This document shows positions 8,060-16,486 of a DNA stretch of 64,000 nucleotides, piece after piece. The first letter of the stretch is position 1. Every line of letters begins with the position of its first letter. The notes beneath the pieces are model-generated. The model was given only the letters and a program-made list of their open reading frames with translations. It had not been told where the DNA came from and ran no database searches. The translations under genes and the position numbers were made by a program. This stretch comes from Peptoniphilus_A olsenii (GTDB taxonomy: Bacteria; Bacillota; Clostridia; Tissierellales; Peptoniphilaceae), in contig NZ_JBEPMA010000003.1 of NCBI RefSeq assembly GCF_040545475.1, forward strand, positions 62,001 through 126,000. Direction: 5' to 3'.

Positions 8060-9334
8060 ATGGCTTTTTTGAGCACAGGAGTATTTAGTATAATTATGGC
8101 AGTTTTTCAATTGCTTTTAAATTTTGATGGAATGAATAAGCTAGATGAGATTAATTTGAACAATTACGAAGTAAAAGTAGATACGAATTTCACGATAAAA
8201 ATACCACATGAAGACGATTATTACAGTGATTCGAATATTAGAGGAATAATTGACGGTGGCAAATCTAATTATAAATTAAATCTAAAATCGAGTGAAGAGA
8301 ATTTCAAACTTGATTCTTATTATGATGAAAAATCTACATTTTTTGATACACAAACTTTAAGAGATATTGCAGGGGATAGAGCATCTGCTTCACTTAAAGA
8401 AGTTAAAAATGATTATGTAAAATTAGGTGCTAAAGAACCTTTTGGCTTCGAGATGAAATATAATTTTACTTTTATAAATGAAATTTTAAAATTATTTAAA
8501 GACCAAGAATTTAAAGAAATAGTTTTGAATATAACTAAGTTTTTAGGAGAAGAAGGCTTAATAAATGCACAAAAGGTAAATTCATTTACAATAAAAGTTG
8601 AGGATTTATCTAAATATAATAAATTCGTAGAAAAGATTAACTCACGAGAAGATATTAAAAAAGATATAGTTAGACTTGTAAATATCACATTAAGTGACAA
8701 AGAAACTTTTACTATGAAAGATTTAAATAATTTGCTAAAAAATTCTACAAATCAAGAAGTAGATATCTTTATAAAAATGCTAAAAGGCACTACATTTACT
8801 TTTAAATCAAATAGCAATAATGCAATTGATTTTGATGTGGATTTTGATATTTTCATGGGCGAAGATAAAGACAAAATGAATATAAAAGGAACTACTAATA
8901 TAAAACTACAAAACAGCACTGAAAAAGTTAATTTACCAAAAAATTTTGTAGAAGTTTCAGATAAAGAGTATGATAAGTTTTTCTTGTCAACATATGATAA
9001 TCTTGCAGTGATTACATTAAAAGACAAGGATAAACAAATCTCATATATAAATAAATTAATTTTACATGATAATTATATTTATATAGATGAACATATTATT
9101 AGCCAACTCGCAGAAGAAATAGAAATTGTGGATAAAAATAAAATGTATAAAAGAGAAGATAAAATAATTAAAATTACAAACGACACAATTATAGCTAATG
9201 ATAAAAAAATAAAAGCTTTCACACAAAATGGAATTAATTATTATCCTCTAAGAAAAGTTGCACAAGAATTAGGTTATGAAATTGAATTTGAAGACTCAAA
9301 TATAGAACCTAGATTTTTTATAACTTTAAAATAA
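8060..9334 (+). CDS. Unrecognised exported-like protein with stalk-like C-terminus
   Basis: I do not recognise this 424-residue protein. It begins with a hydrophobic stretch (about residues 1-20, FSIIMAVFQLLLNF) without a strong basic N-terminus. This is followed by about 330 residues rich in Lys, Asp, Asn and Ile. The last 35 residues (YYPLRKVAQELGYEIEFED) resemble the copper-amine-oxidase-N/stalk module found on surface proteins of Clostridia. It has its own promoter and a GGAG ribosome binding site, and stands alone. A membrane-attached or secreted protein is likely, but its role is unknown. Confidence 0.6.
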   Translation: MAFLSTGVFSIIMAVFQLLLNFDGMNKLDEINLNNYEVKVDTNFTIKIPHEDDYYSDSNIRGIIDGGKSNYKLNLKSSEENFKLDSYYDEKSTFFDTQTLRDIAGDRASASLKEVKNDYVKLGAKEPFGFEMKYNFTFINEILKLFKDQEFKEIVLNITKFLGEEGLINAQKVNSFTIKVEDLSKYNKFVEKINSREDIKKDIVRLVNITLSDKETFTMKDLNNLLKNSTNQEVDIFIKMLKGTTFTFKSNSNNAIDFDVDFDIFMGEDKDKMNIKGTTNIKLQNSTEKVNLPKNFVEVSDKEYDKFFLSTYDNLAVITLKDKDKQISYINKLILHDNYIYIDEHIISQLAEEIEIVDKNKMYKREDKIIKITNDTIIANDKKIKAFTQNGINYYPLRKVAQELGYEIEFEDSNIEPRFFITLK

Positions 9335-9349
9335 AAAATATTTATACCT

Positions 9350-9379
9350 TAGTATAAAAACACCCCCATATAGGGGGTG
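9350..9379 (-). terminator. Terminator of the minus-strand 9403-12011 unit
   Basis: A seven-bp GC-rich stem (CACCCCC/GGGGGTG) with a five-base loop sits between convergent genes. The T tract (TTTTTATACT) lies on the minus-strand side, so it mainly ends the minus unit; the hairpin could also slow plus-strand transcription. Confidence 0.75.
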
Positions 9380-9402
9380 AATTATACTTACTTTTCATTA
9401 AA

Positions 9403-11100
9403 TTAATTAGAAAAATCGACTCTTATAATATTATCTTTCTTTTTAGTTTTAGAAAAAAGATTGTATAAATTTTTGCCTAAATTTGTCAATTTATAAAATC
9501 TATCTTTTTTAATTATCCCCGCTCTTATTAGAATATCAACAAGAGGTAAAAATTCTTTTTTAATATCTATTTTTTCTATTCTTTTATTTAAGTTCAAGTT
9601 AGTTATGAAATCTACAATAAAATCCGAATATTTGTTAGCATCATTTTTAAAAGTTTTATTAGAAAACTCTTCATTTAATATGGCCTGAATCCAAAAAGTC
9701 ATCTTCACCTCTATAGGAGAAATTAAATATTTTTCAACAATATCTGTCGGAGTTAAATAACTCATATCGTCAAAATTTTCTTTTTCAATAATACCTTTTT
9801 CCAATGAAAAATTTATAAAAAGTTGCAAAAGTGGGAAATGATGGTTTTTAACTGTTTTAACATCTTTGGTAGGTATTATTTCCAATTCAGAGGATAAATC
9901 TTTTAATAATTTAGGAGAAATATCTCCACTTGTAAGGACAGTTACATAGTAGTAATCTATATAATCTAAAAAAGCTTCATAGTCTTCTAAGAAAGAATTT
10001 TCGTCAGTAAAATTAGACTCTACCAAACAATTATAAATATCCTGGTCAATATAAAAACCAGACACCGATGAATTTAACAAATTGTGATATTTAAAAATAT
10101 TATTTTTGGTCTTTTCTAAACTTTTGAGTATAAAATCTACATTCTTGGAATTATCTTTTAATAATGTATAAAAACCATAGAGTGCATTGATGTGTATTTT
10201 TAAGGATTCCTTAGTTACATAATAACCTTCACTACATTGTTCTTCTATTATATCGCTATAGTCTATATTATAATTTTTAAAACTCAATGAACGTGGTTTA
10301 AGATAATAAACATATAAATCTGCAAAAGAGAAAAGAAGAATATTAGGGAGTGTTTCTATATTTTCAGCTCCCTTAAAATTATAATTTTCTATGAAAAAAT
10401 TAAATAACTCAAAATCAGATGGATTAAAAGCCTCACTTAAAACGTAAAGAGCATTTGCATTTTGATAAGCTATACTATCTTTTTCTATATTTGAATTTAC
10501 AATATAGCAAATTGCAAGGATATCAGGCAGAAATTCTTTAAGCGTTTTAATTATATGATCTCTTGTATTATTTGCGTGAGTTTTTGAATTAATAAATCCT
10601 AATAACTCCTCAGAAAGTGGAATAGCCAAAAATTCTTCAATATTATTGACAACATTTAAAGTCAAAAACACATCATCTACTTTGACTACTCTAAGAGAAG
10701 CATAACTTGAAGTCAATTTTTCAAGTATTGGAGTATAAATAATATCGAACTCATCCTTGGTTAACAAATCTTTTAATGAATAATTATCATCTTTTTTATC
10801 TATTTTAAAAATTGAAACATAAGATGAACATAAAATATCTTCAAATTTGTCAATCTCATAATCTTTGGAAAAATTAAGTTTTTTTGTAGCTGAAAATTTA
10901 TTTAAATAATTTCTGAGAAGATATCTATTTTTCTTATTATCAAAAAGCAGCCAAGCAGAATAATCTTCTTTAGCAAAAGGAGAAATGATTTTTTGTTTTT
11001 CATCATCTCCTATATTCAAAGTAGGCAATTGTATATGTTGTTCCGCTTCATTAACAAGATTTTTGTAAGTAGTATATATATCAAAAATTTGCATTGTCAC
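9403..11100 (-). CDS. Unrecognised 565-residue protein coupled to the FUSC-like gene
   Basis: I do not recognise this protein. It has no signal peptide and no clear membrane segment, and is rich in Leu, Asn, Asp and Lys with a helical pattern. Its C-terminal 60 residues (PLVDILIRAGIIKKDRFYKLTNLGKNLY) look like a winged-helix end. The likely GTG start overlaps the stop of the upstream gene (TAGTG) and AGGTGA lies six bases before it, so translation is coupled; ATG six bases further in is the alternative. Coupling suggests work with the aromatic-acid-exporter-like protein. Function unknown. Confidence 0.7.
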   Translation of the reverse strand: MTMQIFDIYTTYKNLVNEAEQHIQLPTLNIGDDEKQKIISPFAKEDYSAWLLFDNKKNRYLLRNYLNKFSATKKLNFSKDYEIDKFEDILCSSYVSIFKIDKKDDNYSLKDLLTKDEFDIIYTPILEKLTSSYASLRVVKVDDVFLTLNVVNNIEEFLAIPLSEELLGFINSKTHANNTRDHIIKTLKEFLPDILAICYIVNSNIEKDSIAYQNANALYVLSEAFNPSDFELFNFFIENYNFKGAENIETLPNILLFSFADLYVYYLKPRSLSFKNYNIDYSDIIEEQCSEGYYVTKESLKIHINALYGFYTLLKDNSKNVDFILKSLEKTKNNIFKYHNLLNSSVSGFYIDQDIYNCLVESNFTDENSFLEDYEAFLDYIDYYYVTVLTSGDISPKLLKDLSSELEIIPTKDVKTVKNHHFPLLQLFINFSLEKGIIEKENFDDMSYLTPTDIVEKYLISPIEVKMTFWIQAILNEEFSNKTFKNDANKYSDFIVDFITNLNLNKRIEKIDIKKEFLPLVDILIRAGIIKKDRFYKLTNLGKNLYNLFSKTKKKDNIIRVDFSN

Positions 11101-12011
11101 TAATCTTCACCTATTAATTCCTTTAATTCATCTAGATATTTTAAAATTGATTCAATATGATAATTATTAACTAAGTCTATTTCAGACAAATCATTAATAT
11201 TGGACTCTCTATCTAAATTGTACCTTTTCTGAAGCTCATCTACAACCTTAGGATTAAGTTTTTCACTCTTCATATTGGTTATTACCTCTAAACGAACTGA
11301 AATACTATCCAACAGAGACATCATCTTTTTCTCCTTGGCAATTGAAATATCATGGTGGAATGGTGTTTTAACTTCTTTTTTTAATAAATTATAAAGAGTT
11401 ATAGAATTTTTATAATCAGCATTAAATTCCGATAAATCAGATTCTTCATTTACTATTAATGCCCTTAAAGTTCTATTAACACAGCGATAAGTTTTCTTTA
11501 TAGATTCAAAAAAGTCCTTGTAAACATTGGGAGAGGAAATAAAATAATTTACCAAAACGCCAACGACAATCCCCACGAAAGTTCCCAAAATTCTATTAAT
11601 AGCATAAACAAGCTTAGACTCAGCAGCAAAAGACGCAACAAAAACAATACAAGATAGTTGAGTCATTTCTTTCATATCTAATACAACTAAAATATATATT
11701 GTAAGTATAATACATAAACCAGCAATCAGAGGCTCAAAAATATAAGGTAGAGATAACTTTGAAGATAAATATCCAAGTAGAACACCAAAAACACAAGTAA
11801 AAAGCCTTTTTTTAGTATCAGTTAAAGATTCCGACAGGGAAGGCTTCATTGTAGAAACAGCCGCTATGGAAACAAAAATAGGGGAATTGAGATTAAGAAG
11901 TTGCGACACATAAAGCCCAATAACAACAGCAAGTGCCGTTTTTATAGCTCTCATTCCAATTCTGTAATTGTAATTTATTTTATTGCTAAAAGGTAGGTTT
12001 TCTTTTTTCAT
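11100..12011 (-). CDS. FUSC/aromatic acid exporter family membrane protein
   Basis: The 303-residue protein has six or so membrane segments in its first 170 residues, beginning RIGMRAIKTALAVVIGLYVS, with the characteristic short loop VSTMKPSLSESLTDTKKRL. A cytoplasmic helical domain follows (about residues 175-300). This is the ArAE_1/DUF939 layout of the FUSC superfamily, related to exporters of aromatic carboxylates. Substrate here is unknown. It is the first gene of a two-gene minus-strand unit. Confidence 0.82.
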   Translation of the reverse strand: MKKENLPFSNKINYNYRIGMRAIKTALAVVIGLYVSQLLNLNSPIFVSIAAVSTMKPSLSESLTDTKKRLFTCVFGVLLGYLSSKLSLPYIFEPLIAGLCIILTIYILVVLDMKEMTQLSCIVFVASFAAESKLVYAINRILGTFVGIVVGVLVNYFISSPNVYKDFFESIKKTYRCVNRTLRALIVNEESDLSEFNADYKNSITLYNLLKKEVKTPFHHDISIAKEKKMMSLLDSISVRLEVITNMKSEKLNPKVVDELQKRYNLDRESNINDLSEIDLVNNYHIESILKYLDELKELIGED

Positions 12012-12029
12012 ATTCTCACCATAACAAAA

Positions 12030-12057
12030 ATTATACTTAATTATAATATTACCCCAA
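12030..12057 (-). promoter_or_regulatory. Possible promoter of the FUSC-like operon
   Basis: On the minus strand, TTGGGG and TATAAT are spaced by 16 bases, about 20 bases before the FUSC-like start codon. The -35 is a weak match. Confidence 0.42.
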
Positions 12058-12165
12058 AAAGCTTTGAGTTAAAGAAATTGTTGCGATTTAATATGTAAAA
12101 GTAGAAATTGATATAAAAAGAAAAATTTGGGTAAAAATAATGTAAAGAAGGAAGGAGTGACGTTT

Positions 12166-12681
12166 ATGTTATTTAATTTTGTTGGAAAAAACATAGACCT
12201 TACAGACAGCTTGAAAGATATGGCGGAAAAGAAATTTTCTAAATTAGAAAAATTTTTTTCAGAAGAAATAGATGCGAGAGTAGTATTTTCTACACAAAAA
12301 GATAACCAAACTGTCGAGGTAACTGTATTCTTACCTGATACAATAATAAGAGCTGAAGAAACAACAGACGATATGTACACTTCAATTGACAACGCAGTGG
12401 ATGTATTAGAAAGGCAAATAAGAAAACATAAAACTAAACTTAAAAAGAGATATCAAAACAACGAAACAATTAGGTTCGATTTAATTGACGATAGACTGGA
12501 AGAAGAAAATAAAATCGTGAAAAGAAAAAAATTCGAACTTAATCCAATGAGCGAAGAAGAAGCAATTCTTCAAATGGAATTATTAAATCACAAATTTTTC
12601 ATATTTTTAGACGCAGATACAGAATCTGTAGAAGTATTATATAAAAGAAATGACGGAAATTATGGAATAATTGAAGTATAA
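12166..12681 (+). CDS. hpf: Ribosome hibernation promoting factor, long form
   Basis: The 171-residue protein has the N-terminal S30AE fold (about residues 1-100, starting MLFNFVGKNIDLTDSL) and the C-terminal dimerisation domain (about 115-171, PMSEEEAILQMELLNHKFFIF). Long HPF pairs two 70S ribosomes into inactive 100S dimers when growth slows. ATG at 12166 follows AAGGAGTGA; in-frame codons upstream have no such site. The gene is alone, closed by a terminator. Confidence 0.94.
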   Translation: MLFNFVGKNIDLTDSLKDMAEKKFSKLEKFFSEEIDARVVFSTQKDNQTVEVTVFLPDTIIRAEETTDDMYTSIDNAVDVLERQIRKHKTKLKKRYQNNETIRFDLIDDRLEEENKIVKRKKFELNPMSEEEAILQMELLNHKFFIFLDADTESVEVLYKRNDGNYGIIEV

Positions 12682-12686
12682 ATTAA

Positions 12687-12723
12687 TAGGGTCCTGAGGG
12701 GCCCTTTTTTAATGCTCTTTAAA
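12687..12723 (+). repeat. Terminator of hpf; copy 1 of a 37-bp direct repeat
   Basis: The stem AGGGTCC/GGGCCCT and six T residues form a rho-independent terminator. The 37-bp block here (TAGGGTCCTGAGGGGCCC followed by T6 and AATGCTCTTTAAA) recurs without a change at 16369-16405, on the far side of the four-gene operon. Confidence 0.9.
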
Positions 12724-12750
12724 AAACAATCAAAAATCTTATCTAAGTAG

Positions 12751-12780
12751 TTGACTAAAGCAATAAACCCGGTGTATAAT
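12751..12780 (+). promoter_or_regulatory. Promoter of the epimerase operon
   Basis: TTGACT (12751-12756) and TATAAT (12775-12780) are spaced by 18 bases. Transcription would start near 12787, well before the leader terminator. Confidence 0.8.
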
Positions 12781-12786
12781 ATAATA

Positions 12787-12891
12787 AAGTTAATATATGA
12801 CTGTATCAATTTGTGTGAGCTATACACAATAGTTCAAGAATCTTTTTGAAGCCCAGTAAAATATCTAATGTATTTTATTGGGCTTTTTTAG
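12787..12891 (+). promoter_or_regulatory. Leader with transcription attenuator before dipeptide epimerase
   Basis: About 120 bases separate the start site from the coding region. The leader can form TTGTGT/ACACAA, then TTCAA/TTGAA, then a 14-bp terminator stem (12850-12863 with 12871-12884) followed by six T residues at the edge of the ribosome binding site. A terminator between promoter and gene implies regulated read-through. I do not recognise a known riboswitch class, and the only mini-frame (ATG at 12797, 11 codons) lacks a ribosome binding site. Confidence 0.7.
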
Positions 12892-12909
12892 TGTAGAAAG
12901 GAGTAAAAT

Positions 12910-14001
12910 ATGAAAATTACAAAAGTTAAATTGGGGATATTATCTGTTCCACTAAGAGTTCCATTTAAAACAGCTTTAAGATCTGTAGATAGTATTGAAG
13001 ATGTTATTGTTGAAATACATACAGATACAGGAAATATTGGTTACGGGGAGGCTCCGCCAACAGGTGCTATTACTGGCGAGACTACAGGATCGATTGTAGC
13101 GGCCTTTAAAGATCATATTAATAAAACAATAATTGGAAGAGATATTGATGATTTTGAGAATTTACTTATCGATTTGAATAAATGCATCGTAAAAAATACA
13201 AGTGCTAAAGCTGCTTGTGACATGGCGATATGGGATTTATATGGACAACTTTATAAAATACCAGTGCATAAATTATTAGGTTCTAGTAGAAAGAAAATTC
13301 AGACTGATATAACAATAAGTGTTAATTCGCCTAAAGAAATGGCACAAGATGCAATCTGTGCTGTAAATAAAGGTTATGATGTTTTAAAGGTAAAAGTTGG
13401 GGTGAATCCAAATTTAGATGTTGATAGATTGTTAGAGATTAGAAAAGCAGTAGGTAAAAAACCTATGATAAGAATTGATGCCAATCAGGCTTGGACACCG
13501 AAAGAAGCAGTACGTATTTTGGACAAAATGGAAGATAAATTAATTGATTTAGAATTAGTTGAACAGCCAGTTATATTTCACGATTTAGAAGGTTTAAAAT
13601 ATGTTACAGATAATTCATGTGTACCTGTTTTAGCTGATGAGAGTGTATTTTCGCCAGAAGATGCCCTTGAAATTGTTAAAATGAAAGCTGCAGATATGAT
13701 AAATATTAAATTGATGAAATGTGGAGGCATTTATAATGCTTTAAAGATAACATCTCTTGCAGAACTTGCAGGGATAGAATGTATGATTGGTTGTATGCTA
13801 GAGGCTAAAATAAGTGTAAACGCTGCAGTGCACCTTGCTTGTGCAAAACAGATTATAACAAAATTTGATTTAGATGGACCAATATTATGTACCGAAGACC
13901 CTATAGTTGGCGGTTCTATATTTAATGAGAAAGATATTTTGGTTTCCAATGATTATGGTCTTGGAATCAAAAGATTGGAAGGTATAAAATATTTAGATTA
14001 A
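12910..14001 (+). CDS. Dipeptide (L-Ala-D/L-Glu type) epimerase
   Basis: The 363-residue enolase-superfamily enzyme has the full catalytic set of the dipeptide epimerases. These are the general bases Lys160-x-Lys162 (LKVKVG) and Lys267 (NIKLMKCGG), and the metal ligands Asp190 (RIDANQ), Glu218 (LVEQP) and Asp243 (LADES). Family members epimerise the second residue of dipeptides such as L-Ala-D-Glu from peptidoglycan turnover; exact substrate is not predictable. AAAGGAG precedes the ATG. It leads an operon with a DUF819 membrane protein and a beta-lactamase-fold hydrolase, which suggests dipeptide uptake and breakdown. Confidence 0.92.
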   Translation: MKITKVKLGILSVPLRVPFKTALRSVDSIEDVIVEIHTDTGNIGYGEAPPTGAITGETTGSIVAAFKDHINKTIIGRDIDDFENLLIDLNKCIVKNTSAKAACDMAIWDLYGQLYKIPVHKLLGSSRKKIQTDITISVNSPKEMAQDAICAVNKGYDVLKVKVGVNPNLDVDRLLEIRKAVGKKPMIRIDANQAWTPKEAVRILDKMEDKLIDLELVEQPVIFHDLEGLKYVTDNSCVPVLADESVFSPEDALEIVKMKAADMINIKLMKCGGIYNALKITSLAELAGIECMIGCMLEAKISVNAAVHLACAKQIITKFDLDGPILCTEDPIVGGSIFNEKDILVSNDYGLGIKRLEGIKYLD

Positions 14002-14037
14002 TTATTTTGGATTTTTAACTAAGAAAGGAAGGTTTTT

Positions 14038-15216
14038 ATGGTTATTAACAATGGCTTTACTTACATAGCGTTTCTAATGTTTTTAGCAGGTTCGCTACTT
14101 GCTATTCAGAAGTATACTGGATGGAAAATATTTAATGTTGTCCCTCCACTTGTTTTCATATATGTTTTAAATATGGCTTTTTGTACAATGGGACTTTATG
14201 ATTCCGAAGCTTGCTCTGAAACATATGCAGTTCTAAAAAATAATTTATTGTACGCTATGATTTTTGTTATGTTATTACGTTGTGACTTTAGAAAATTAGC
14301 TAAACTTGGAGGTAGGATGGTTACCATATTTTTAGCTTGTTCTTTTACACTTTTTGTAGGTACTATAGTTGGATATCCTATTTTCAAATCAACTCTTGGC
14401 AATGATACATGGGCAGCTGTAGCGGCACTTTATGCTTCTTGGGTTGGCGGATCTGCAAATATGGCTGCAATGCAAGCTGCATTACCAGTTGATGCAGGAG
14501 CATATAGTTGTGCTTTAGCTCTTGACACAGTTTGTTATTCTTTATGGATTGCATTATTGCTTTTGGCAGTTAGATACGCTCCTAAATGGAATAAAATCAC
14601 TAAGGCAGATACATCTAAACTTCAAGCAGTTGCAGATGCAGCGGCTCAAGAAATATCTAAAGATAAAAATATTGCAACATCAGCTGATTGGATATTTTTA
14701 ATTGGTCTATCATTAATAGTTTCGGCAGTGTCTCAATATGTAGGAGCATCTTTAAATAATGGGTTAAGTTCTGTGGGATTGGAGATGTTCGATAAGGGAA
14801 CTATAACAACTTTATTTGTCACAATTTTAGGATTAATATGTGCATTATCACCTTTAGGCAAGGTGCCTGCAGTTGAAGAACTATCTAATGTTTATCTTTA
14901 TGCAGTTGTATCTCTACTGGCATCTACTGCATCGATAGTGGATTTATTGACTGCTCCTATGTGGGTAGTTTTTGGATTATTTATACTTTTAGTTCATGTT
15001 GTACTGATGTTTTTATTTTCCAAGATATTTCATTGGGATTTATGTATGGTATTCACTGCATCTTTAGCAAATTTAGGTGGTTCTGCTTCAGCTCCTATTG
15101 TAGCTTCTGCGTATGATCAATCTTATGCTGGCATCGGTGTGCTTATGGGTGTGCTTGGTGCAGCAGTAGGAAACTTTTTAGGTATTGGCATTGCACAAAT
15201 ATTGCGAATAATGTAA
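14038..15216 (+). CDS. DUF819 family membrane protein
   Basis: The 392-residue protein has about ten or eleven membrane segments and the DUF819 hallmarks: SWVGGSANMAAMQAAL near residues 138-153 and NLGGSASAPIVASAYD near the C-terminus. The two halves suggest an inverted-repeat transporter fold. Family function is not established. Its place between a dipeptide epimerase and a serine hydrolase makes a dipeptide or amino-acid derivative transporter the best guess. It starts after AAAGGAAGG, 36 bases past the epimerase stop. Confidence 0.88.
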   Translation: MVINNGFTYIAFLMFLAGSLLAIQKYTGWKIFNVVPPLVFIYVLNMAFCTMGLYDSEACSETYAVLKNNLLYAMIFVMLLRCDFRKLAKLGGRMVTIFLACSFTLFVGTIVGYPIFKSTLGNDTWAAVAALYASWVGGSANMAAMQAALPVDAGAYSCALALDTVCYSLWIALLLLAVRYAPKWNKITKADTSKLQAVADAAAQEISKDKNIATSADWIFLIGLSLIVSAVSQYVGASLNNGLSSVGLEMFDKGTITTLFVTILGLICALSPLGKVPAVEELSNVYLYAVVSLLASTASIVDLLTAPMWVVFGLFILLVHVVLMFLFSKIFHWDLCMVFTASLANLGGSASAPIVASAYDQSYAGIGVLMGVLGAAVGNFLGIGIAQILRIM

Positions 15217-15242
15217 TAATGTTTATTGGTTAAGGAAAAGTT

Positions 15243-16031
15243 ATGAAAGAATATATTTTATTAAAAAATGATTTAAAAAATTATTTTAGTAATTTTGATG
15301 CAAATATAAGTGTAAGTTTTTATGATTTAAAGGAGGACTATACTTTTTCTTTTGATGGAGATAAAAAAATGCTTTCGGCTAGCATGATTAAACTGTTAAT
15401 TATGGGTGCAATTCTCGAATGTATAAACGATGGAAAATATAATTTAGAAGATAACTATATTTTTGCTGATAAACATATAGTTGATGGTTCTGGAATAGTT
15501 ATTGACATGGATGAAGGGCATAAGTTTTCTTTAAGGGAAATTATAAAACTCATGATAGTACTAAGTGATAATTCCTGTACAAATTTATTAATTGATATTT
15601 TATCAATGAAAGAAATAAATAGTTATGCAAAAAAACTTGGTCTGAAAAACACTGTTTTAGAAAGAAAAATGATGGATTTTGATGCTATTGAAAAAGGTTA
15701 TAACAATTATACTTCATCTAATGATATAATGAATATATTAAAACTGATATATGGTAAAAAATTAGTTACTGAATATTTAAGTGATTTTGCAATAGAAGTG
15801 TTGCTTAGTCAAAAATTAAATTACGGATTAAAGAATTATCTATCAGAAGAAGTTAAATTGGCAAGTAAAAGTGGAAATCTAGACGGATTAGAAAACGATG
15901 GTGGAATATTTTTTCTTGATAAAGTAGATTATATTTTAGTTGTGTTAGTAAACAATGCTAAAACTAACCATTTAGCGAAAGAAATTATTAATAATATTTC
16001 TAAAATAACTTTTGATTTCATGGAGGGTTAA
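15243..16031 (+). CDS. Class A beta-lactamase-fold serine hydrolase, no signal peptide
   Basis: The 262-residue protein has the three penicillin-recognising motifs: Ser47-x-x-Lys50 (SASMIK), Ser108-Asp-Asn (LSDNSCTN) and Lys209-Ser-Gly (ASKSGNLDG). True class A beta-lactamases are exported; this protein has no signal peptide or lipobox, so it should act in the cytoplasm. With a dipeptide epimerase and a transporter in the operon, a peptidase or amidase acting on imported wall peptides is more likely than antibiotic resistance. Only a weak ribosome binding site (AAGGAAAAG) is seen. Confidence 0.85.
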   Translation: MKEYILLKNDLKNYFSNFDANISVSFYDLKEDYTFSFDGDKKMLSASMIKLLIMGAILECINDGKYNLEDNYIFADKHIVDGSGIVIDMDEGHKFSLREIIKLMIVLSDNSCTNLLIDILSMKEINSYAKKLGLKNTVLERKMMDFDAIEKGYNNYTSSNDIMNILKLIYGKKLVTEYLSDFAIEVLLSQKLNYGLKNYLSEEVKLASKSGNLDGLENDGGIFFLDKVDYILVVLVNNAKTNHLAKEIINNISKITFDFMEG

Positions 16032-16033
16032 GA

Positions 16034-16354
16034 GTGGATAGAGGAACTATATATATAACTGGAGAAGCTAGGACTACTATGGACAATGCTATTACTAAAA
16101 TTTATGGGGTATTTTATATTGCTCTTGTGGTAGAAAAAGCTACTGGAAATATATTATGTTTCGACTGCAATGCAACTCTAGATTTGACAAAAGATTTTAT
16201 TAGTAAGATTTTTGTTGGTAAAAATATTTTATTGGATGAAAATAATATTATTGATGAAATAAATAAACGCTATTTAGCATCTTCATGTAGAGCTATTATA
16301 GTATCTTATAGAGATGCTCTTCAAAAATATAAAAAGTTAAATAATATTGACTAA
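16034..16354 (+). CDS. DUF3870 domain protein
   Basis: The 106-residue protein is a single DUF3870 domain, with the conserved opening YITGEARTTMDNAITKIYG and a second block CFDCNATLDLTKDF. Function is unknown; the family is often found near amino-acid or peptide catabolism genes in Firmicutes. It starts with GTG two bases after the hydrolase stop, behind GGAGGG, so it is translationally coupled. It is the last gene of the epimerase operon. Confidence 0.82.
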   Translation: MDRGTIYITGEARTTMDNAITKIYGVFYIALVVEKATGNILCFDCNATLDLTKDFISKIFVGKNILLDENNIIDEINKRYLASSCRAIIVSYRDALQKYKKLNNID

Positions 16355-16368
16355 ATAAAGATTATAAT

Positions 16369-16405
16369 TAGGGTCCTGAGGGGCCCTTTTTTAATGCTCT
16401 TTAAA
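16369..16405 (+). repeat. Terminator of the epimerase operon; copy 2 of the 37-bp repeat
   Basis: This block is identical over 37 bases to 12687-12723 and forms the same terminator hairpin and T6 tract. Weaker similarity continues for about 30 bases downstream (both copies are followed by an ATCTAAGT element). Confidence 0.92.
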
Positions 16406-16486
16406 TAGATTTTACAATACATCTAAGTTATTTTTACACATCTTTGATAGATTATAGTTAAATAAAAATTATTTAGGAGGATTTTT

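Noticed and set aside
12797..12832. Eleven-codon leader peptide before the epimerase operon
   Set aside because: No ribosome binding site precedes the ATG, which is only about ten bases from the predicted transcription start.
15243..16031. Beta-lactam resistance gene
   Set aside because: The motifs are of the class A fold, but the protein lacks a signal peptide and sits in a dipeptide-metabolism operon, so resistance is unlikely.
16411..16438. Pho box upstream of the alkaline phosphatase gene
   Set aside because: Only two TTTACA elements 22 bases apart are seen and the middle repeat expected at 11 bases is missing; too weak to list as a site.
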